From Myxocyprinus asiaticus (Eukaryota > Chordata > Actinopteri > Cypriniformes > Catostomidae): DNA of 64,000 bases. Positions 42,076 through 54,225 of the stretch are shown piece by piece. Positions within the stretch are counted from its first letter, which is position 1. Every line of letters starts with the position of its first letter. The notes beneath the pieces are model-generated. The model saw only the letters and a program-made list of their open reading frames with translations. It was not told the DNA's origin and did not search any database. The translations under genes and the position numbers were made by a program. Location of the stretch: NCBI RefSeq assembly GCF_019703515.2, contig NC_059347.1, forward strand, positions 17,630,001 to 17,694,000, given 5' to 3'.

Positions 42076-42883
42076 CAGTGTTTCCCACAGGATTTTGTGA
42101 GACTGTGGTGGGTGGACCTCAGACCCTCTATGGGGCATGCTCCCCCAGAAGAAAATGTTGTACATTTTTAATGCATCAATCTGGTGCACTTTGAGAGCAA
42201 AATTAAGATTCTAGATCTATGAAGAACTTTGTGCTCTTGTAAACAATTTTGTGTTCTAGTAGTAATTTAATCATAAACACATTGGTTTTATAGATATGAA
42301 TGATGATGACACTGCAAAAAAGTCACACCCACAAAGCATGGTAAACGAGACTGAAACTACTCTGACCTACTGGCCCTTTCTCTGCTGTCAAAATCACCTG
42401 CAGTCCCTCACTCAGGGGGGTTAATGTTAGATAATTAGCTAATGTTAGGTAGCTAGATATAAAGTTGCATACGTTATACATTGTTTTTCACAACAAGCAG
42501 CCAGATATAAGCGAGGAGACTGACAGCTAACGTCGTTAGCTAACATTAACGCTACCTAACTTAGATTAACGTAATTACCAATGATAACTTCTGCAGTAAC
42601 GTTATCTGTTTGCTGTCGTACATTGATAATGATAAAATTGTGTTTGGACTAGTGGATTACTGCAGTGGATACTGTAATGTTAGTTAACGTTACCTACCTC
42701 AAACAATGTTGTGGGCTGACTGACTGGGAGTGAGAGATGCTTTGCCGAAGCAATGGCGCAAAACACAACGTTAAAGATATTTTATGTTATTATGAGAAGT
42801 GTAAAAATATTTTCAGTTCATTATGAAACTATGGAGGGACAGATTAGACCGCCACATTCTTGGTAATTAATGAGAAACACTGT
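42076..42883. mobile_element. DNA element with CAGTGTTTC termini, 808 bp
   Basis: Left end CAGTGTTTCCCACAGG; right end, inverted, CAGTGTTTCTCATTAATT. TTACA flanks both sides (42071-42075 and 42884-42888), giving a 5-bp duplication, shorter than usual for hAT. The interior has several gctaacgtta-like repeats and no gene. Confidence 0.7.
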
Positions 42884-43394
42884 TACACCTCAGGTTTTGT
42901 GTATTAAGTGAACTTAAGTTATTTATATTTTGAGCCATTTTATAGACAAATATCAACATATAAATCATCAAAAGGCTGAAAAATACTGAAGTATATATAT
43001 TTTTTAGCTACTGTATATCACCCAGCCTTAATGACAAGGTGCATCTTTGTGTTGGTGGCTGAAGACGAAGAGTTGACTTTCTGTATTGATCGGTGTTGGT
43101 GTTGTTTGGAGTTGTGTGGAGTTTTCAGATGACAACATCCTCAGTTTCAGTCCAGTAATCAGGGCAGTTACTGTAGTATTTCAGGCAGTGAATGCTGAAG
43201 GCAGCACAGGAAAGCAGTGACAGACCAGAGCACTCGTATATAAATGCAGGAGACAGAATGCGTTTATAGAGAACGAGTAGGGTGTACTCATGGACAGCTT
43301 CTTCTCAGTTCCACACTTTCTTTTTACACTTTTCAACTCTCAACCCTCTTTTATTCCATGTTTTTAGTATTTTTTCTTTAAAATAAGAAAAAGC

Positions 43395-43600
43395 AAGCAG
43401 ATTATGATACCATTCAATTCGGCTTTGCTTATATAGTGCTAGTAATTGTCACAAAGCAGCAGAATGTTAAGCCACTACCTCCTATGAGCAGCACATGATG
43501 ATAATGTCTAGGAAAAATTCCCTGAGAGAAAGGAAGAATCTGGGAGGAATCAATGCTTGAAGGGGAAACCCCTCTGGGCAGCCTGGAAGAATAAGTCTAG
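43395..43600 (+). repeat. dispersed repeat with ttcaattc.gctttgcttatata head
   Basis: Text such as ccattcaattcggctttgct, tatagtgctagtaattgtca and aaaaattccctgagagaaag corresponds to a very common fish repeat motif. The borders are not resolved. Confidence 0.5.
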
Positions 43601-43663
43601 GGGATAAAAAGTCAGCGTCAGTGGTTCACGTAAGCCATTTTCTGAAATAGAATACTAACACAC

Positions 43664-43900
43664 TGTAAGGGGGTTTAGCGGAAAGGAGGCGGCGAGAACC
43701 GGCTTGACAACTTAAATAATAATTTATTAAACAAAAACCCAACCAAAAACACACAACTAAAAACACAGCACAGCTGTCTGTAATTCTCTCTCTCTCGAAC
43801 TGTCGTCCCCGGCCGCCTTTATCCCTCGCGCGCCCCATCAGGCTGATTGGGGACCGGGTGTGTCTCATTCCAACCCGGCCCCGCCCTCCTCGGCTCTACA
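43664..43900 (-). mobile_element. solo LTR (minus orientation), 237 bp, 5-bp duplication CACAC
   Basis: The + strand runs TGTAAGGGGGTTTAGCGG to GGCTCTACA. The element is flanked by CACAC at 43659-43663 and 43901-43905. On the minus strand the order is gggataaaggcggcc (TATA-like), cagttcgagagagag, ttaataaattatt (poly-A signal) and cggttctcgccgcctccttt. No internal genes are present. Confidence 0.82.
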
Positions 43901-44159
43901 CACACTATTTACTGTATTCTGTATTTTTTTAAAGTAGTATGTGAAACAGAACTTGCAACAGTATTTCAAACTGTAGTATGCAATGCTGTTGTCACATGAC
44001 CCTATTATGATGCATGAAAAATTCAGCAAGTGGCGTCTGGTTATCGTCTCGGAAATAAAAACAATTAAGCAATTGAGTCCAATTTTGTGTAAAATGTCTT
44101 AGCAGTACAAACAAATGAGTCAAGAAAAAGATGTTAATAATGCTGATATTACTTGTGGG

Positions 44160-45696
44160 TAGAGCCCGACCGATATGGGATTTTTGAGACTGATACTGAT
44201 TTTAGAGGGGGAAAATTCACCGATTACATATATGGTAGCCGATATAGTTAATTTTTGAGCTAAAATGAAAACAGACCTTTTCTATGTGGATTTTTCACCG
44301 ATTTTGCACCGATAGGACTATGCAAAGGTACTCAGAAGGCTGCTTTCTTAAATATTTTTAGCAAAGAATATTTGACATTATTATTATACATTGTTCACAA
44401 ATTATAGAAATGAACACTGAGAAAATAAAGAATAAATAAAAATACAATAAATAGCTTAATAAACATCAGTACTGTTAGTATAAGTCAATTGCTGACCATT
44501 TAAAGAATAAATAAAATACAATAAAAATCAGTACTGTATGTTTAGTATCAGTCAAATGCTGACCATTTAAATAAAGAATAAATAAAAATACAATAAATAG
44601 CTTAATAAACATCAGTACTGTTAGTATAGGTCAATTGCTGACCATTTAAAGAATAAATAAAATACAATAAAAATCAGTACTGTATGTGTAGTAGCAGTCA
44701 AATGCTGACCATTTAAATAAAGAATAAATAAAAATTAAATAAATAGCTAAATAAAAATCAGTAGTACAGTTTAGTATCAGTCAAATGCTGACCATTAAAA
44801 TAAAGAATAAATAAAAATAAAATAAATAGCTAAATAAACATCAGTACTGTTTAGTATCAGCCAAATTCTGACCATTAAAATAAAGAATAAATAAAAATAA
44901 AATAAATAGCTAAATAAACATCAGTACTGTATAGTATCAGTCAAATGCTGACCATTAAAAGAAAGAATAAATAAAAATAAAATAATTAGCTTAATAAACA
45001 TCAGTACTGTATAGTATCAGTCAAATGCTGACCATTAAAATAAAGAATAAATAAAAATAAAATAAATAGCTAAATAAACATCAGTACTGTTTAGTATCAG
45101 TCAAATGCTGACCATTAAAATAAAGAATAAATGAAAATAAAATAAATAGCTAAATAAACATCAATACTGTTTAGTATCAGTCAAATGCTGACCATTAAAA
45201 TAAAGAATAAATGAAAATAAAATAAATAGCTTAATAAACATCAGTACTGTATGTTTAGTATCAGTCAAATGCTGACCATTAAAATAAAGAATAAATGAAA
45301 ATAAAATAAATAGCTAAATAAACATCAGTATTACTGTTTAATATCAGTCAAATGCTGACCATTTAAATAAAGAATAAATAAAAATAAAATAAATAGCTAA
45401 ATAAACATCAGTACTACTGTTTAGTATCAGTCAAATGCTGACTATATTAATACTGCCGAGTCAAGAGATAAACAGCGGCAGCGGTGTTACACCGTATTCT
45501 GCTAAACAGTGGAGTCAGAGCGCACTCTGCTGGGCAAACTACGTAATGACACCAATTCTAAAGCATTGTTTTCTGCATTATATGTTCTGAAAAAAAGTTT
45601 TCATATCGGCACATATCAGTAAAATATACGCAGATACTGATATATTGGTGAAAGGCTAATATCGGCCGATAATATCTATATATCGGTCGGGCACTA
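44160..45696. mobile_element. hAT-like element, 1537 bp, perfect 8-bp duplication, with internal minisatellite
   Basis: Left end TAGAGCCCGACCGATATGGG; right end, inverted, TAGTGCCCGACCGATATAT. CTTGTGGG flanks at 44152-44159 and 45697-45704. The centre is the 80-bp tandem array at about 44400-45450. There is no transposase. Confidence 0.9.
44400..45450. repeat. minisatellite of about 80-bp units, 13 copies, inside the hAT-like element
   Basis: The anchor gctgaccatt recurs at 44491, 44558, 44637, 44704, 44787, 44867 (as ttctgaccat), 44947, 45027, 45107, 45187, 45271, 45354 and 45437 (as gctgactat). Early spacings alternate 67 and 79, then settle at 80-84. Each unit carries aaagaataaataaaaata, ataaatagctaaataaac and atcagtactgtttagtatc. 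Confidence 0.95.
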
Positions 45697-46526
45697 CTTG
45701 TGGGTCATTTGACACTTTGGAAATGGCAGGTCAAGTCGAGTGCATTGGGAGAAAATAGTAGTATGGATAGTATGTTATTCCAAACATAGCCGTATACTTT
45801 CATATAGTATCTTTGTCTTTCTGTCTCACTTTCTTTTTCTCTGTGATTGATTGTAAAATGTCAGATATGTAAAATTATTTAATTGTAACAATGTCATGTA
45901 TAATGGGATATCACTCTGGGTAGTGAACCTTCTAAATTTAAAACTCACTCATTATTGCATTCATACAGAAAATCTGCACAATGTATACAGTACATATAGA
46001 GCATAATGCAAAAATAGTATTCCGAACATAACCCCTCATTTAAAGGACTCTATTTCTGTACCTGCGTTTGGTGCAGCGATATGTGCTACAACTGTTTGCT
46101 ATGTCTTAACACTAGTCTTAACCATGTGCAGTTTACGTGCCAGGAATGCGCAACTGGGAGTGGGTGGGAGTGTTCGCGCTGTCTGTGGGCCTATGTGTGC
46201 AAACAGTGTGTGTATTTGCAAAAATGCATGGGTCCATGTAAATTAAATGGTGCATAGCCTAATTTGCTATTTTTGTGAGAAATCAGTTAATGCGCTTAAG
46301 ATGTCTGAGAACTGTGTCTATTCTCAGCACAAATTCTAAACTCAGTCTGTGCATTTGCAGTTTGGGGACTCCACTAGCAGGTGTTATTAAAATTGATGTC
46401 TCTGTAATAGGCATATGGCGGTATCAAATTTTCATGTCAAGATAATTGCTGAAGCTTTTATCACAGTATAAGGTATTATCACAGTATTGAATTACATGAC
46501 AAAAACAGGTTGAACGATAAACAAAC

Positions 46527-47741
46527 TAGTGGTCCACCAATATATCGCAGAGGCCGATAAATTGGCTGACATTCTGATATTCTGACGGCTGATACATTTT
46601 CCTGTTTGGCCGATTTGTTTCTTGAGGGTGCCGAAAATCACCTGATTGCATGTGAAGTGACTGAGACATGTAAACGACCAGTCACGGTTCGTTTTGTTGT
46701 TACGTGCCATCGTGTTACTACAATAATAGGTGCGCAACACAGCCTCATTTAAACGGTCCACATATATGAGCCGCGGCAGATGCGTTTGAGCATCTAATGA
46801 TAAAAAGGCAAATATCAATAAAACTAATATCATATACCATCTGCAAATATGGGCATATCTCATTTAAACAGATGTAATAAACAAACCTCACAAAACTTGA
46901 GCAGATCCAGCATCCTGTGAAGTATGCATTCTGTCAGCCTCTCCTCAGCAGTTCCCTGTCACTTTTAACTGTCTTTTCTAATGATAAAATGCAAATATCA
47001 ATAAAACGTATATACCATTTGCAAATATGCAGATATCTCCTTTAATTAGATATAATTCACAAACCTCACGAAAATCTAGCATTTTCTTCCCGTAGAGTGC
47101 TCATCTAATATCTTCCTTGAAGCACGTATTCTATCAGCCAGAATCAAATCTTCAGGATCAGGATCAAAAGTTCCTCACAATCCAAGCAGGTGATCCAGAC
47201 TGTTTAAATTGTCATGAGATTGCTGCTGCTCGTGCTGGATCCGCACGAGTGCATGAGTGCAACTTCAAGGTAAAAGCGCTTCACGTGTGCTACAAGTAAA
47301 TGTCTTATTCACTATGCACTGTATGTACAATTGGTTTGATTCTGTATTTTTTGAGTAAATGTGATTGCTAGCATGGACATGCCCTCCATGGTTGCTGGAC
47401 TACTGTGTGTACTGTTATTTCCTTCTTCCTAATATATTAACAATTTCTTCATGTGCAAATAAATTATTAAAATTTTATGACTAAACAGAAATCAGAAGTA
47501 ACTGCTATCTGCCATTTAAAATACAATATTATTTTTTTAGAATTTTTTTTTAAGTTAAAGTTTTGTTTGAAATTTAGTAAATATAGTGCTAAATAAGAGT
47601 TTATTATTATTATTTTTAGCAATTTTATGTTATTTACTATATTAAATTGTGTGAGATATCGGCATTGTATCAGCCTATCGGCCACTCTGCTCTCTGGATA
47701 TCGGCATTGGCCATTAAAAAACCCATATCGGTCAACCACTA
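46527..47741. mobile_element. hAT-like element, 1215 bp, perfect 8-bp duplication
   Basis: Left end TAGTGGTCCACCAATATAT; right end, inverted, TAGTGGTTGACCGATATGGG. AAACAAAC flanks at 46519-46526 and 47742-47749. Subterminal CGGCCGATA-type words recur. No transposase frame was recognised; the 123-codon minus-strand frame overlapping the left end lacks motifs. Confidence 0.88.
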
Positions 47742-47790
47742 AAACAAACTCTATTGTTGTTCTCTTATTAAAAAGTTTAATTACATTTTC

Positions 47791-48214
47791 TTTTCTTTTT
47801 TTTCTCCCCAATTTGGAATGTCCAATTCCCAATGCGCTCTTAAGTCCTCGTGGTGGCGTAGTGACTCGCCTCAATCCGGGTGGCGGAGGACGAATCTCAG
47901 TTGTCTCTGCGTCTGAGACCATCAATCCACGCATCTTATCACGTGGCTTGTTGAGCGCGTTACCGGGGAGACGTAGCACGTGTGGAGGCCCATGCTATTC
48001 TCCATGGCATCCACTCATAACTCATCACGTGCCCCACCGAGAACCACACATTATAGCGACCACGAGGAGGTTACCCTATGTGACTCTACCCTCCCTAGCA
48101 ACCGGGCCAATTTGGTTGCTTAGAGACCTGGCTGGAGTCATTCAGCACGCCCTGGATTCGTGATTCCAGTGGTGGTAGTCAGTGTCAATACTCGCTGAGC
48201 TACCCAGGCCTCCT
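47791..48214 (-). repeat. tRNA-derived SINE, minus strand, 16-bp target duplication
   Basis: The minus strand starts ggaggcctgggtagctcagc, with the Pol III A box, and runs through a long body to a T-rich 3' end on the + side. GTTTAATTACATTTTC flanks it exactly at 47775-47790 and 48215-48230, the mark of target-primed insertion. Confidence 0.93.
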
Positions 48215-48230
48215 GTTTAATTACATTTTC

Positions 48231-49110
48231 AATACCAAACTGGCCTGTAAATTAACAGATAACAACGATAGACTAAACAGTCTCTTCAATGGGCTGTACT
48301 GCAGTTTAAAGTGTTTTTGGGTAGTTCCGCGGACAAAACATTGATAAAATATCTGTCCAAGAACATTCAGTATACAAAGAACTCCAGACAACATGAGCTG
48401 TGGAAATTCAGATGTGATCTAGGAGCTTTATACAGCTTTATACTGTTCTTACCAGCAAAGAAATGTAAGTCTATCCCTCACAGCCTCGATGTCATTACCA
48501 TTAAAAATGCCGCTAGTGTAAATAAGGTCTGCTATATTGCTAGGCACTAGCTACAACTTTATTAACCGCAAGTTCACTCTCACTGAATGGCAACGTACGA
48601 TTGCGTGGCGTTCCTACTTCAAATGAATATTGAAATCATCATGGAGCCACATTGCCGTTATTAATTACAGGACTTAGTATTATCTGATTCCAACTGTATT
48701 TTAGTTGTTACTATGAGACGCAAATGTTACTGTGTAGCTAGCAGAGTTTTAGCGAACTAATCTCTGGCCACTATAAAGCAAGCTACACATTATCTACAAA
48801 TGGCAACAAGAGTTCACTTTGTTTGTTGTCTTAGTTGTCACTTAGAGTGTTGTCTTTCATTTTTCAAAAATCGTTTGGAAAAACAAGCAGACCTGTCACA
48901 ACTTTATCTTGCTAAATTGAATGCAATGATTGTCCCGTCGATGAGTGGACATGTTGTCCATGGCAGTTTTTCTGCCACTTTTCTCCCACATGTTTTACAC
49001 AATTGGAAACCATCTCCAACCAACAATCCGTCTGCATTTTTATGGAACCCAAAATACTTCCACTTCTAACCGTATTAGAATGCGGATAAAGGGTCAGCAG
49101 CGTTCCTCAT
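48231..49110. other. no recognised feature
   Basis: Open frames on the + strand (48311-48550 and 48800-49069) carry no motif I can identify. It could hold an old element fragment. Confidence 0.35.
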
Positions 49111-49113
49111 TTA

Positions 49114-49687
49114 GGGGCCGTTTACACGACAACGTTTTCAACTAAAAACGTAAAACTTTTCATACGTTTTGGCTGTTCGTTTACACGACAATGGTGTTTT
49201 GGGGCCAAACTTTTGAAAACGGGTTTCAAAGTGCAAGTTTTTGAAAACGATGCTGTTATCGTATCTGTGTAAACATACAAAAATGCGAATTTGTGAAAAC
49301 GATGACGTCATGCGCACGCGTATTATGTGTTCAGTCTATAGGCATACGTGAGTATTTCAAAACAACGCACAAGACATTAAGGACTACAGGACTGTGTTTG
49401 TGCTGCTCAAGATTTTGAGTTTATTGACACTTCTCCAGCAAGGTAATTGTATTAATAAAGCAACCTCATCATCCGTCCAGACAAAATTGCTCGATGCTTT
49501 CGCCATCTTCATTGTTTGAATTCACCACTCTGTGGAAGAATGCTTATTTGCGCAGGCGCGTAGTGTTTCTTTACAAAGTGACATCGCCAACTACTGGCCT
49601 GACATGCATAATACAGCCTTTTTAGTCGTTTTCGCGGATCCCTGTGGACGGGGATCGTTTTGACAATATTGTCATGTAAACGTACCC
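49114..49687. mobile_element. Harbinger-like MITE with TTA target duplication
   Basis: The left end is GGGGCCGTTTACACGACAAC; the right end, inverted, is GGGTACGTTTACATGACAAT. TTA flanks both sides (49111-49113 and 49688-49690), as for PIF/Harbinger. The phrase gtttacacgacaa is repeated near 49170. Non-coding. Confidence 0.65.
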
Positions 49688-49893
49688 TTAGCCACGTTTC
49701 TCTTCCACGCTAGTTTGTTTACATCAGAGTGTGCATGTGTCATTTATGCCACGTACACGCAGTGTTGTGAATCTTGATTCATTGATGGAGAAAAAAACTA
49801 CTGTGCAATCAGAAATATAAAAAAAAAAAAACTGGCCAAAAGGTTATCTAGAATTATTTACGGTATTTTGAAGTGCACACGATAACAATATTG

Positions 49894-50943
49894 TAGGGGT
49901 GTAACGATTCATCGATCTGGATCGATGCATCGATCCAATAGCCAACGATCCAATGTTATTGATACAGTGTGTAAATATCTATATAGACTTTTTTTAAGAT
50001 GCACCTTTATTTTAATACTCTCATGTCAGCCACATCCGTACGCATTTCCGTCAGGCGATGAAGCAACCTTATTGCATTCATTTGACTTTATGAAAATACG
50101 CTTTTCATGTGGTACACGGATGTGAGCAGGGTCTTTGAAGCCAATTGCATTCTGCTATCCGTGCGCGCATGTCAACTGGGCTTCCAGTGAAACACGAGCT
50201 CCAGACCAGTGACAGGATCAGTGCGCTCCTTAAAATGCGAGCTCTCGTGACAAACACAGAGTGGCTCACATTTGAATTTTACATGAGAATTTGCTATTTT
50301 AAAGTACCATGGAGAAGTTCAACCATAATGTGAAATGTCTTGACAATGTCTACATTCTGAGTAGCACTAATGAGGGAAAGAGAAACACCTGCTGCTCAGC
50401 TCCAGCATCAGTTATAAGACTTTACACATCTACACATCAACACCCTTAATAACATTTATCCCCGCTGACTGTAACAGAATTTCTCATTACAACTGTGGAA
50501 GTTGTAGCCAAGAAAACCACGGATAACACGGATAGTTGGAAACAAGTCATGGGTATGCAAGTACTTTGAATTGGACTGAACTGAAAAATAAGCTGTAATC
50601 AAACGATTGATGATCACTTGAGTGTGACGTTATTTTTTATATGATCTGTATAATTTTTTTCAACATCTGAAGTACCTTATTTTGCTGTGGATGTCTCAAT
50701 GTGGATACTTAATTTGCACTTTTCAGACAGCTCAATAAAATATTCAAATTATATTTTGGTTGCATTTGAGCAAAACATTTTTTTTAATTGATTGAGTAAA
50801 ATAGGCACATAATATTGGAATATCAATCTCAGGGCCCTGAATCTAATCAAATCGAAATCGTATCGCGGCAGACTTTGAAGTATTGGCAAATATTGGATCG
50901 CAGGCCAAGAGAATCGTGATGAAACGTCCGATTTACACCCCTA
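49894..50943. mobile_element. hAT-like element, 1050 bp, perfect 8-bp duplication CAATATTG
   Basis: Left end TAGGGGTGTAACGATTCATC; right end, inverted, TAGGGGTGTAAATCGGACG. CAATATTG flanks at 49886-49893 and 50944-50951. The left subterminal region is rich in atcgatc words. No transposase. Confidence 0.92.
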
Positions 50944-50951
50944 CAATATTG

Positions 50952-52025
50952 TGCATGTTATTTACCGTGATATACCGTATAACCTAGTACTGTCACATGC
51001 CTACTCTGTAAATATAGTGGAACATGAAAGTATGTCCCTGACAGTTACAGTTAATACATGATGTCGTGTGTCAGTTGAGCATAATGATCATAAATACTTA
51101 CATTCTGTATAATTTAATGGAGCCTAAATCCAGTTAGTCCCAATGAGCACAACCTTTTCTATCCTTATAAATAATGTATCAAAGAGGTTCAAGAAGGACG
51201 TACAGAAGTCAGTCTCTTTTCATTTCCAGTGGTACTGAAATGCTGGATCTTAATGATTTACTGCATAGTTACTCTTCTTACATCATGTTTGCTGAAAACT
51301 GCAGATGCAATAAGTGTTTTAATAAGTATTTCTGTCTGAATCCTCCTCTTACTAGTCGTAAAAATGTGAAACCTTGCTACATTAATTATTATCCTTACTA
51401 GTCAGTAGGTATCGCATCCTGGATCCTCTCGGTTTTTCAGTGCACCCAATATAAATCGCCGCCTATGCATTCATTCGATTTAAACGATTTAACGTCCACG
51501 CTTTACAAAGCCACAAGCTTTGACTCTTTTTAGTTTGTTCACTAAGGATAAGACACATTTCTTTCTTTTACTATTGGCCCTTAATGTGCAAGGAAGAAAC
51601 AACTAACGGCTCCATTAAAAACCCTGCATATTTACGCAGCACTTATAAACAGGTTTGTTAATGTGTGCAAGTATTGATGTTTTTACACAGTGATGTGTTG
51701 TTTGTTTATTCTCGCCAGATGGATCTTAAGTAATTTCTCTCATGAGCGCAATGCAAATGCTCTTTACCGCTTTTGTATTTTTTTCCATTCATAGTTTTCT
51801 ATCATTTCTGGCAATCTGTTTTATCTAGTGCCTTTGTGTATGAAAGTATCAGACAGTGATGGTCCCAAAGAAGGGTTGCGGGTCTGCTTTGATGGGGGAG
51901 GGCACTGCTTAATGCAAAAAATAAATTGCAATTAACCATATACCATTTTTACAATTTACAAAATTGACAGTTTTCTTACTCAGCCTGTGTCATGTTAATA
52001 ACTTACCATATTTTTGGGCTAATGC
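50952..52025. other. no recognised feature
   Basis: Moderately AT-rich sequence; nothing with a recognisable boundary or protein motif. Confidence 0.45.
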
Positions 52026-52041
52026 AATTCAAGGTAATATT

Positions 52042-52516
52042 GTTTTTTTATTATTTTATTATTATTTTAATTTTTTTGTGGATTTTTCCCCTTTTTCACC
52101 CAATTTGGAATGCTCAATTCCCAGTGCGCTTTTAAGTCCTCGTGGTGGCGTAGTGATTCGCCTCAATCTGGGTGGCGGAGGATGAATCCCAGTTGCCTCC
52201 ACGTCTAAGACCATCAACCCGCGCATCTTATCATGTGGCTTGTTGAGTGTGTTGCCACGGAGACATAGAGCGTGTGGAGGCTTCACGCCATCCACCGCGT
52301 CATCCGCGCTCAACTCACCATGCGCCCCACTGAGAACGAACCACATTATAGCGACCACGAGGAGGTTACCCCATGTGACTCTACCCTCCCTAGCAACCGG
52401 GCCAATTTGGTTGCTTAGGAGACCTGGCTGGAGTCGCTCAGCACGCCCTGGGATTCAAACTAGCGAACTCCAGGGGTGGTAGCCAGTGTCTTTTACCACT
52501 GAGCTACCCAGGCCCC
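52042..52516 (-). repeat. tRNA-derived SINE, minus strand, 16-bp target duplication
   Basis: Same family as 47791. The + strand shows the inverted end ctgagctacccaggcccc. AATTCAAGGTAATATT at 52026-52041 and AATTCATGGTAATATT at 52517-52532 differ at one base. Confidence 0.92.
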
Positions 52517-53217
52517 AATTCATGGTAATATTAATAGGTTTCAATATTTGATTTTAAGGACACCTTTATTTTTGTACAATAAACAATTTTAGGTCGCCAC
52601 TTGATATCCAATGTAAAATCTGGGTACAGAATTAAAACCAGTGCTCTAAGATGTCTGTTCGTCGGGGACACAAGGCCCATATTCTTGTCCTTAACAAGAT
52701 AAAATGAAAGAAACAGGGTCTTAGCTCTGAAACCATCATTCCATCATTAGTGCATATAGAAAATGCCTCCACATCCTCAAACTTGCTCATTTGCGCTCAG
52801 ACGATCTACCATTTTGATGTATTATTTACGCCCCTGCCGATGGGGTAGTAAAGGAGAGAGAGCGAAATGGGGAGAGAGTGTGTTTTATCTTTTCTCTCTT
52901 GTTTTTGCCTCGTGCTCTGTGCTGGAGAAGGCAAACCCCCATGAGACATTACCGTCTATTGAGGAGACATGGCTTTTGTGTCCAGTGTACAGACATGGTG
53001 GGCTAATGCGGTTATCGCTCAAGGGCTTTGTGTCTTTTTTACAAAACACCAAATCCAGGCTCTGTCCTGCATCACTTAACTGATTTGATCCATAGCTAGT
53101 TTGTTCCCTTATCTTAACATCTGCTTTACTCTGAATTACTGCAAGAACATTGCAGTACGATGCCGTGGTCAAACCAGCCACCTGCATATATGCAGTATTA
53201 CTCAGCTCTCTGGAATA

Positions 53218-53630
53218 TATTTTTCTGATTGGTCAATTGCGGCATATACTGTATACTGCCTACTATTTTCTTTAAATAAAATAGTATGTCAAACAGAACA
53301 CATTATGTAACAATAAACATTTCAAATAGGAGCGTTCTCCATTGTTGTCACATGACCTCACCACATTGTATGTTTAAATCAAGTAATTTGTAATTTTATA
53401 ATAATATATATACTGTATACTGCAAAAATAGTATGTTTTGTATGGTAGTAGGCTATTGTGCAAAACAGAATTTATAGTTAACTACTTTTCTGTCGCTGTT
53501 GTTTTTCTTTGTGATTTGTCAAATGTCTGGTGTAAAATTATCATAAAATTGTTGTGACAATATCATGCATAACTCTCATTGAAGGCAGTAAATCTTCTAA
53601 ATTTAAGGCTTACTCATTAAATGTGATAAC
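53218..53630. repeat. unclassified dispersed repeat (copy B, without hAT insertion)
   Basis: It shares tactattttctttaaataa, gtatgtcaaacagaa, gttgtcacatgacc, attttgtgatttgtcaaatgtc-like text and aatcttctaaatttaa with 43900-46025. Confidence 0.55.
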
Positions 53631-53759
53631 TGTGGAGGTTTAAATAATGTTTTACAGTTTTGGTTAGTTTAAAAAAAACTAAATGATAAATAAAATAATA
53701 GTTAATATTACTTTATTTGCATAAACATTTTTTGTGTCATGTTTTCCATGGCATTGTTT

Positions 53760-54225
53760 TGTTTTGTGTTTTTTTTGGGGGGGGGGGGATTTTTCCCCTT
53801 TTTCACTCAATTTGGAATGCCCAATTCCCAGTGCGCTTTTAAGTCCTCGTGGTCGCGTAGTGATTCGCCTCAATCCGAGTGGCGGAGGATGAAACCCAGT
53901 TGCCTCCGTGTCTGAGAACATCAACCTGCGCATCTTGTCACGTGGCTTGTTGAGCGCGTTGCCACGGAGACATAGCGCGTGTGGATGCTTCACGCCATCC
54001 ACCACGGCATCCACGCTCAACTCACCACGCGCCCCACCGAGAACGAACAAAATTATAGCGACCACGAGGAGGTTACCCCATGTGATCCTACCCTCCCTAG
54101 CAACTGGGCCAATATGGTTGCTTAGGAGACCTGCCTGGAGTCGCTCAGCACGCCCTGGGATTCAAACTAGCGTACTCCAGGGGTGGTAGCCAGCGTCTTT
54201 TACCACTGAGCTACCCAGGCCCCCC
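53760..54225 (-). repeat. tRNA-derived SINE, minus strand, 17-bp target duplication
   Basis: Same family as 47791 and 52042. TTTCCATGGCATTGTTT flanks exactly at 53743-53759 and 54226-54242. A G run (53777-53788) lies at its + strand start. Confidence 0.93.

Larger units (their letters stand above)
43900..46025. repeat. unclassified dispersed repeat, split by a hAT-like element (copy A)
   Basis: Flanks on both sides of 44160-45696 match 53218-53620: aaagtagtatgtgaaacaga, gttgtcacatgacc, then (after the insertion) attgtaaaatgtcagatatg and gaaccttctaaatttaaa. The hAT element inserted into this older repeat. Confidence 0.6.

Noticed and set aside
44400..45450. Regular repeats resembling a CRISPR array
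   Set aside because: Units of about 80 bases are contiguous without unique spacers and lie inside a transposon of a vertebrate genome.
46492..46863. 123-codon minus-strand open frame
   Set aside because: It crosses the border and target duplication of the hAT-like element and shows no transposase motif.
47467..48163. Long open frames of 170 and 178 codons on opposite strands
   Set aside because: Both run through the SINE at 47791-48214 and the hAT-like end. The same SINE gives similar frames at 52062-52482 and 53679-54189.
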